From: Valencia hispanica
Lineage: Eukaryota; Chordata; Actinopteri; Cyprinodontiformes; Valenciidae
Length of the DNA: 64,000 nt
Direction: 5' to 3'
NCBI GenBank assembly: GCA_963556495.2
Contig: OY747705.1
Coordinates: 23,958,501 to 24,022,500 of the forward strand
The position numbers were made by a program, and so were the translations under genes. Under the pieces are notes generated by a model. That model did not search any database, had not been told where the DNA came from, and saw only the letters and a program-made list of their open reading frames with translations. This document shows, in pieces, positions 58,929 through 64,000 of the stretch; within the stretch, counting starts at the first letter, position 1; every line of letters begins with the position of its first letter.

Positions 58929-59690
58929 TATATTGTTAGGTTTTAGTGGCTGTGTGCTGGGTAGCTGGGTGTGTTTGTTTCCTTACCTCCTTCTGCAGGG
59001 TGTGATTGGCGGCGGCAGCCACAAGTGCCTCTCATTAGACCTCATCAGTGCTACTGCTAATAAGGAGAAGGGATTCAGCAGTCTGATGCCAGATGGTTCT
59101 CTCTCCCAGCGTGGTTCTCAGGCCAACTAATCCTGAACTTGAACTTTGATCAGATTTCTTTGTTGTTTCAAGATTGAAGAACCCACTTAGTATTTCTTAT
59201 TGTTGCTCTCCCTAGGCCCTTCCCTCGCAGTATTCTGACAGATCAGACCAGCTCCTGAAAGAAAGTTCCTGACTCGACTGGCGACTCTGACACCGTTCTG
59301 GAATCCATCCACGCCAAGTTGCTTGCCTCCAGCCTTGCCTTCCAGGCTCCTCGCAGACCTGTCAAACTTCCTCGTTCCTGGACTGGGTTTTCCTTCATAT
59401 CCCGCCCAGGTCAGCCTCCTCCCACTCCTCCAGAAAAGAGACTCGTTATACTCACCTCTGTCGCTGCTCCCATCAGGACCCCAGCCACCCAGCCCCAGCC
59501 AACCTCATTCACTGTCAGCCTACTTACCTCCCCCCAGTGACCTTACCTTCTACTTCAACTCAGTCTCCCTCCTTCCAGTTCCCCCTTTGCAGCTACCAGT
59601 CAGACCTTTTTTATCTGTTTCCTGCATTTAAATACACATCTTAAAAATGTGTTCCTCTGTCTGATATTGTTGCTTGGGATTAGAGTCACC
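58929..59690 (+). repeat. 5' LTR of the Gypsy element
   Basis: TTGTTAGGTTTTAGTGGCTG at 58933 matches the 3' LTR start. The polyadenylation-like word reads AAATACACATC here against AAATAAACATC in the 3' copy. The first bases (TGTTATG in the 3' LTR) are altered in this copy. The end near 59690 is estimated. Confidence 0.8.
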
Positions 59691-59708
59691 GGCAATCATG
59701 TAAGAACC

Positions 59709-60660
59709 ATATGGCCAACAACAAGGCTCTACAGCACAATTTCAGACAGCGACCTTTCAACAGGGTACCCTAATCGGCCGTCATGAGACAGCACTTCAGG
59801 AGATTACTCAGCATCAGTCTGCACTCACCAAAACTCTCAGTCAGCTGTTAGGGAAGGTTTTCGAGCTTAGCCAGAAGTTGGATAGATTATCGGCCTCCAC
59901 GTTGCACTCCTGCTCTTCCGCTTCCGCGTCTACCTCCTTCCGGGATGTGACGTCACCCACAGTGCAAGGGTTTTCTTCTACAATGTTCCTTAGTCTTTAG
60001 TCGATCTCCAGATTCATTCCAGTCAGATTCAAATAAGGTATCATACATTATAGGATTACTCCGAGACAGAGCCCTTAGATGGGTAGAAGCCTTCATTGAG
60101 GAGACCTCCATTGATGATGTCATTTTTGACAAATTCCTTGAGTCATTTAAGTTAACCTTTTCTCCCTTGAAAAATGAGGAGGAATCAGGTAGAAGGCTTT
60201 GGAACTTAAAACAGGGAAATCGATCTGTAGCAGATTTCGCTGTTGAGTTCCGTATCCTGGCAACTGAATCCGGTTGGAATGCCCCGACTCTAATAAGCGC
60301 CTTTTATCATGCTCTCAATTATAAAATAAAGGACGACCTAGCTAGTAGGGATGAGCCTGTGTCTCTTAACCAACTTATATCGTTGGCCATCAGAATGGAC
60401 AACCTCACCCGAGAGAGATACCATTCCAGAGCGCCATCACAACCGGTTTCCCCTAAGGGTGATCTATCGAGCTCGGTTAGATCACCCCCACAGTCCAGGC
60501 CAGAAACCCTTAAACCCATGCAACTAGGTGAAACTCGTTTGACCTTCAGGAGAGACAGAGACATATGACGAATGGTTGTTGTCGGTATTGCGGCTCTCCA
60601 CAGCATTTTATTTCCTCCTGTCCCCTCCAGCCAAAAGACGTAACCCGTCAGTTAATTTAG
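59709..60660 (+). pseudogene. Gypsy gag, broken
   Basis: An ATG at 59709-59711 opens MANNKALQHNF. In a shifted frame IGRHETALQEITQHQSAL follows (59773-59826), a coiled-coil-like start typical of Sushi-type Gag. The frame 60167-60568 carries a capsid-like region (LWNLKQGNRSVADFAVEFR, ALNYKIKDDLA). A zinc knuckle, CRYCGSPQHFISSC, lies in yet another frame at about 60577-60618. At least two frameshifts and one stop prevent a full Gag. Confidence 0.8.
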
Positions 60661-60689
60661 GGGTCCTGGCGGGTCCCAGACACGAGAGT

Positions 60690-61010
60690 CCCAGATTCTT
60701 AGTACGTAGTTCTATCTGTCTCAGGTTCTGAACAAAATCTCATTCACCCTGCCGTAGTCCAGAATCTAGACATCCCGACTGTGAGACTTGATCCTCCTAT
60801 CTCAGTTAGTGTCCTTGATGGTAGCCCTATGACTCGTATTACTCACCATACCCAGCCTCTCCCTCTAGTTTTGTCCGGAAACCATTGAGAAAAGATAACC
60901 TTTTACATCTTCCCCACTCGTGAGAGTCAAATAGTCCTAGGGTATCCATGGTTAGCTCTCCATAACCCCCAGGTTGACTGGGCTAGGAACCGTTTTAACA
61001 CCTGGAGCAC
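60690..61010 (+). pseudogene. Gypsy protease, catalytic aspartate lost
   Basis: The frame reads SVSGSEQNLIHPAVV near 60714-60758. Retroviral-type proteases have D-S/T-G at this place, and here the aspartate position reads valine (GTC). The sequence ahead of it also lacks the usual hydrophobic strand, and a TGA follows at about 60887. The flap and second strand are partly recognisable (IVLGYPWL near 60936-60959). Confidence 0.6.
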
Positions 61011-61174
61011 TGTCTGCCTAAAGAACTGTCTTCAATCAGCCATACCCCCCGATCAATCCGACAGTTCTTGTTCTGAGACCCCTCCAGATCTTTCCTCCAT
61101 CCCTACTGAATATCATGATTTGAGACAGGTTTGAAGCAAGGACTTGGCCCTCTCATTCCCACCACACAGACCTT

Positions 61175-62361
61175 ATGATTGTCCTATCGATCTCCTGCCC
61201 GGAGCTCCTTTGCCCTCAGGGCGTCTCTATAACATCTCGTCAAGAAAGAGAATCCATGGAGAAATATAATAACAATTCACTGAAAGCAGGAATAATTCGT
61301 CCATCCTCCTCTCCTCTCGGCGCAGACTTTTTCTTTGTCAAGAAAAAAGCCAACTCTCTAAGACCCAGCATTGACCACAGAGGTTTAAACTCTAAGATCA
61401 CTATTAAGAACAAGTATTCCCTTCCATTAATTTCATCTGCATTTGAACCAGTATCCAAAGCCACTATTTTTTCCAAACTTGATCTTCGTAATGCATACCA
61501 CCTAATCCGCATCCGGGCAGGGGATGAATGGAAGACAGCCTTCAAAACTCCCATGGGTCATTTTGAATACCTCGTCATGCCCTTCGGACTCTCTAATGCC
61601 CCTGCCGTCTTCCAAAACATGGTCAATGACAACTTTCGAGACTTCGTCCATAAATTTGTTTTAGTTTACCTGGATGACATTCTGATTTTCTCCAACAACC
61701 CTGAAGAACACAAGGAACCCGTCCGCAAGGTTCTTCAATGGCTGTTGGAGAATCGCCTCTATATAAAAGAAGAAAAGTGTGAGTTCCGTGTCCCTTCCAT
61801 AACCTTCCTAGGTTTTATTTTGAGGGTGGACAAGTTAGAGCAGACCCGGCCAAGACCAAGGCAGTCGAGGAGTGGCCAACCCCGAGTACCTGTAAGCAGC
61901 CGCAATGGTTTCTAGGCTTTGCAAACTTCTACAGAAGGTTCATTTGGAATTTCAGCATCATCACCACCCCCCTCACTGCATTAACCTTCACAAAAGTGCC
62001 TTCTTCCTGGAATCTGGAAGCAGATCAAGCTTTCACCAAACTCAAGCAACTGTTCTCCCAGGCTCCTGTTCTCATGCTCCCAGATCCCGACTCTCAATTC
62101 ATCCTTGAAGTTGCCGCCTCGGCTACTGTCGTGGGTGCTGTCCTATCTCAAAGATCCCCACAAGACCATAGACTTCATCCATGTGCATTCTATTCCAGAA
62201 AAATTTCCCCATCTGAACGAAACTATGACATCGGGGACCGGGAGCTCCTAGCCATCAAGCTTGCCTTCGAAGAATGGAGATATTGCCTTGAGGGTACGGA
62301 GCTCCCGGTAACCAAATGGATGGATCATAAGAACCTTTCATACCTTCATACAAACTGCTGA
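61175..62361 (+). pseudogene. Gypsy reverse transcriptase and RNase H, frameshifted
   Basis: The frame 61175-61915 holds [42 protein letters not shown] and the catalytic YLDD at 61667-61678, followed by FLGFIL. A frameshift near 61828 moves the continuation ([15 protein letters not shown], about 61909-61953) to another frame. RNase H follows at 61996-62361, with [33 protein letters not shown] and the expected acidic residues. Another break near 62350 precedes the integrase region. Confidence 0.87.
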
Positions 62362-62990
62362 ACGTCTTAACCCACGTCAGTACCGATGGTCCCTGTTCTT
62401 TTCCAGATTTAACCTCGCCATATCCTACCGTCCCAGTCCAAGAACCAAAAACCCAATGCCCTGTTCCGTATGCACCTGACCGAAGAACCTCTAGAACCTT
62501 CCACAACCATACTCCCTTCTTCCTGTTTTTTGGGGTCCCTTACCTGGGATCTCGAGTGATCCATCAAAAGGCTCTGTAGTCTGAACCAGATCCAGGTGGG
62601 GGTCCTCCCAAACGGCTTTTTGTTCCTTCTTCACTCCGGGCAAGGACCATCCAGTGGGGCCATTCGTCAAAGTTCTCAAGCCATCCAAGCACCAGCCGGA
62701 CCATAGGACTCCTGCGCCGCTTTTTCTGGTGGCCATCATTGAACAAGGATGTAATTGAACCGCTCTTCAACGTACCTCTGGCCTAAACAAGAAAATAGAA
62801 AGAAAATAGCCACTATACTCCATAGGACAACAAGTTTGGCTTTCATCGAAGGACATTCCTCTCAAAGCCTACTCAAAGAAATGATCACCCATTTTCCTCG
62901 GCCCATTCCCCATAGTCTCCATAATCAGTCCATCTACTGTCAAACTCAAACTCCCATCTCACCTTCGAGTCCACCCCGTCTTCGATGATT
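62362..62990 (+). pseudogene. Gypsy integrase remnant, catalytic core deleted
   Basis: After RNase H, residues like [18 protein letters not shown] appear in a shifted frame (62380-62430). In another frame, near 62612-62750, RARTIQWGHSSKF and IGLLRRFFWWPSL match the integrase zinc-binding region. By about 62840 the sequence reads VWLSSKDIPLK, from the end of integrase. The segment that should carry the DDE catalytic residues is missing, replaced by about 80 bp of unalignable sequence. Confidence 0.75.
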
Positions 62991-63055
62991 CAAAAATCAA
63001 ACCAGTCAACAACAGTCCTTTGTGCCCGCCAACCGAACCCACTCCACCCACCCGG

Positions 63056-63214
63056 ATCATAGATGGCCACCCTGCCTATACCGTTTGCCGCATCGTCGCT
63101 TCTCGTCCTCGGGGCGGTGGCCGTCAATACCTGGTGGATTGGAAGAGCTACAGTCCCGAGGAACTTAAGTGGGTCCCTCGCTCCTTCATTTTAGATGACT
63201 CCCTCACCTCTGCA
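63056..63214 (+). pseudogene. Gypsy chromodomain
   Basis: In the frame 63020-63391 the residues [19 protein letters not shown], then [19 protein letters not shown], form a chromodomain with its aromatic and hydrophobic positions. In chromoviruses this domain follows integrase and may guide integration to particular chromatin. It remains intact although the catalytic core upstream is lost. Confidence 0.83.
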
Positions 63215-63250
63215 TCTTCCTCCGGTCGTCCGCCAGGTGGCGCCCATTGG

Positions 63251-63285
63251 GTGGGGGGGGGGGGGGGTTGGAGGGGGGGGGGGGG
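63251..63285 (+). other. polypurine tract, G-rich
   Basis: Two long G runs separated by TTGGA lie directly before the 3' LTR. In LTR elements this tract primes second-strand DNA synthesis. Its exact length may be distorted by slippage. Confidence 0.75.
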
Positions 63286-64000
63286 TGTTATGTTAGGTTT
63301 AGTGGCTGTGTGCTGGGTAGCTGGGTGTGTTTGTTTCCTTACCTCCTTCTGCAGGGTGTGGTTGGCGGCAGCCACAGGTGCCTCTCATTAGACCTCATCA
63401 GTGCTACTGCTAATAAGGAGAAGGGATTCAGCAGGCTGACGCAAGATGGTTCTCGCTCCCAGTGTGGTACTCAGGCCAACTAATCCTGAACTTGATCTTT
63501 GATCAGATTTCTTTGTTGTTTCAAGATTGAAGAACCCACTTAGTCTTTCTTCTTGTTGCTCTCTCTAGGTCCTTCCTTCTGACCCCGTTTTGGAATCCAT
63601 CAACGCCAAGTTGCTTGCCTCCAGCCTTTCCTTCCAGGCTCCTCGCAGACCTGTCAAACTTCCTCATTCCTGGACTGAAATTTCCTTCCCAGGTCAGCGT
63701 CCTCCCACTCCTCCAGAAAAGAGACTCGTCATACTCACCTCCGTCGCCGCTCCCCGCTGCCATCGGTTTGTTCACCCTCCAACGATCCATCTGCAAAAAG
63801 AGAAAGAAAGGAAAAAGACACCATCAGGACCCCAACCACCTGGCATCAGCCAACCTCAGTCACTGTCAGCCTACTTACCTCCCCCCAGTGACCTTACCCT
63901 CTACTTCAACTCAGTCTCCCTCCTTCCAGTTCCTCCTTTGCAGCTACCAGTCAGTCCATTTTCTCCGGTTCTTGCATTTAAATAAACATCTTAAAACTGT
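63286..64000 (+). repeat. 3' LTR of the Gypsy element, cut by the window edge
   Basis: It starts TGTTATGTTAGG and follows the 5' LTR closely. Compared with that copy it lacks about 65 bp near 63575 and has an extra segment near 63757-63825. An AAATAAACATC polyadenylation-type signal is near 63981-63990. Confidence 0.85.

Larger units (their letters stand above)
58929..64000 (+). mobile_element. chromodomain Ty3/Gypsy LTR retrotransposon, degraded, right end off-window
   Basis: The order is 5' LTR (58929-59690), gag, protease, reverse transcriptase, RNase H, reduced integrase, chromodomain, G-rich purine tract (63251-63285) and 3' LTR (63286 to beyond 64000). This is the plan of Sushi-like chromoviruses of fish. 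Several frameshifts and a large integrase deletion make it inactive. The left junction is near 58929-58934; the right target duplication is outside the window. Confidence 0.88.

Overview
This window looks like intergenic and intronic DNA from a ray-finned fish, probably a percomorph. Coding regions have introns, there are no prokaryotic gene arrays, and almost every recognisable feature is a transposable element of a family common in teleosts: hAT, Tc1, Kolobok-like TTAA elements, RTE, L1 and L2/Rex-like LINEs, tRNA-type SINEs, a tyrosine-recombinase element, and Gypsy LTR elements. No complete host gene and no RNA gene was found.

The only host coding sequence I can support is two exons on the + strand, 43781-43927 and 55023-55197. 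They encode part of a TIKI/TraB-type Wnt metalloprotease (TRABD2 family, closer to TRABD2A). The 11.1 kb intron between them is mostly transposons. The earlier and later exons were not found, so the gene probably extends beyond both edges, with very large introns.

Layout. 0.3-6.2 kb: a decayed but cleanly bounded hAT transposon (363-2955), further DNA-transposon ends, and a short hAT derivative that keeps one BED zinc-finger exon (5529-6194). 8-10 kb: a 5'-truncated LINE whose reverse transcriptase is split by a compound microsatellite. 10.6-16.9 kb: TTAA and hAT MITEs, then low-complexity and minisatellite DNA. 17.1-19.5 kb: a three-layer nest in which a tyrosine-recombinase gene is interrupted by a hAT element that is itself interrupted by an L1 fragment. 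22.8-25.7 kb: a long RTE-like LINE with a 13 bp target duplication. 27-39.6 kb: a hAT remnant with a BED finger, a hAT MITE, several Tc1 fragments, a LINE 3' end and a SINE. 40.4-43.3 kb: a hAT-like element with other debris inside it. 44.8-50 kb: two TTAA elements, the second carrying a THAP exon and interrupted by a minus-strand LTR element that contains a hAT fragment and a LINE fragment. 52.6-56.8 kb: a SINE, a minus-strand LINE and a Tc1 remnant. 58.9-64 kb: a chromodomain Gypsy element with frameshifts, a missing integrase core, and a 3' LTR cut by the window edge.

The most interesting structure is the relative dating given by nested insertions with target duplications, and the repeated pattern of transposon derivatives that keep the DNA-binding first exon (BED or THAP) but have lost the catalytic part. 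I found no convincing new enzymatic system. All family assignments are from motif reading, not database search.
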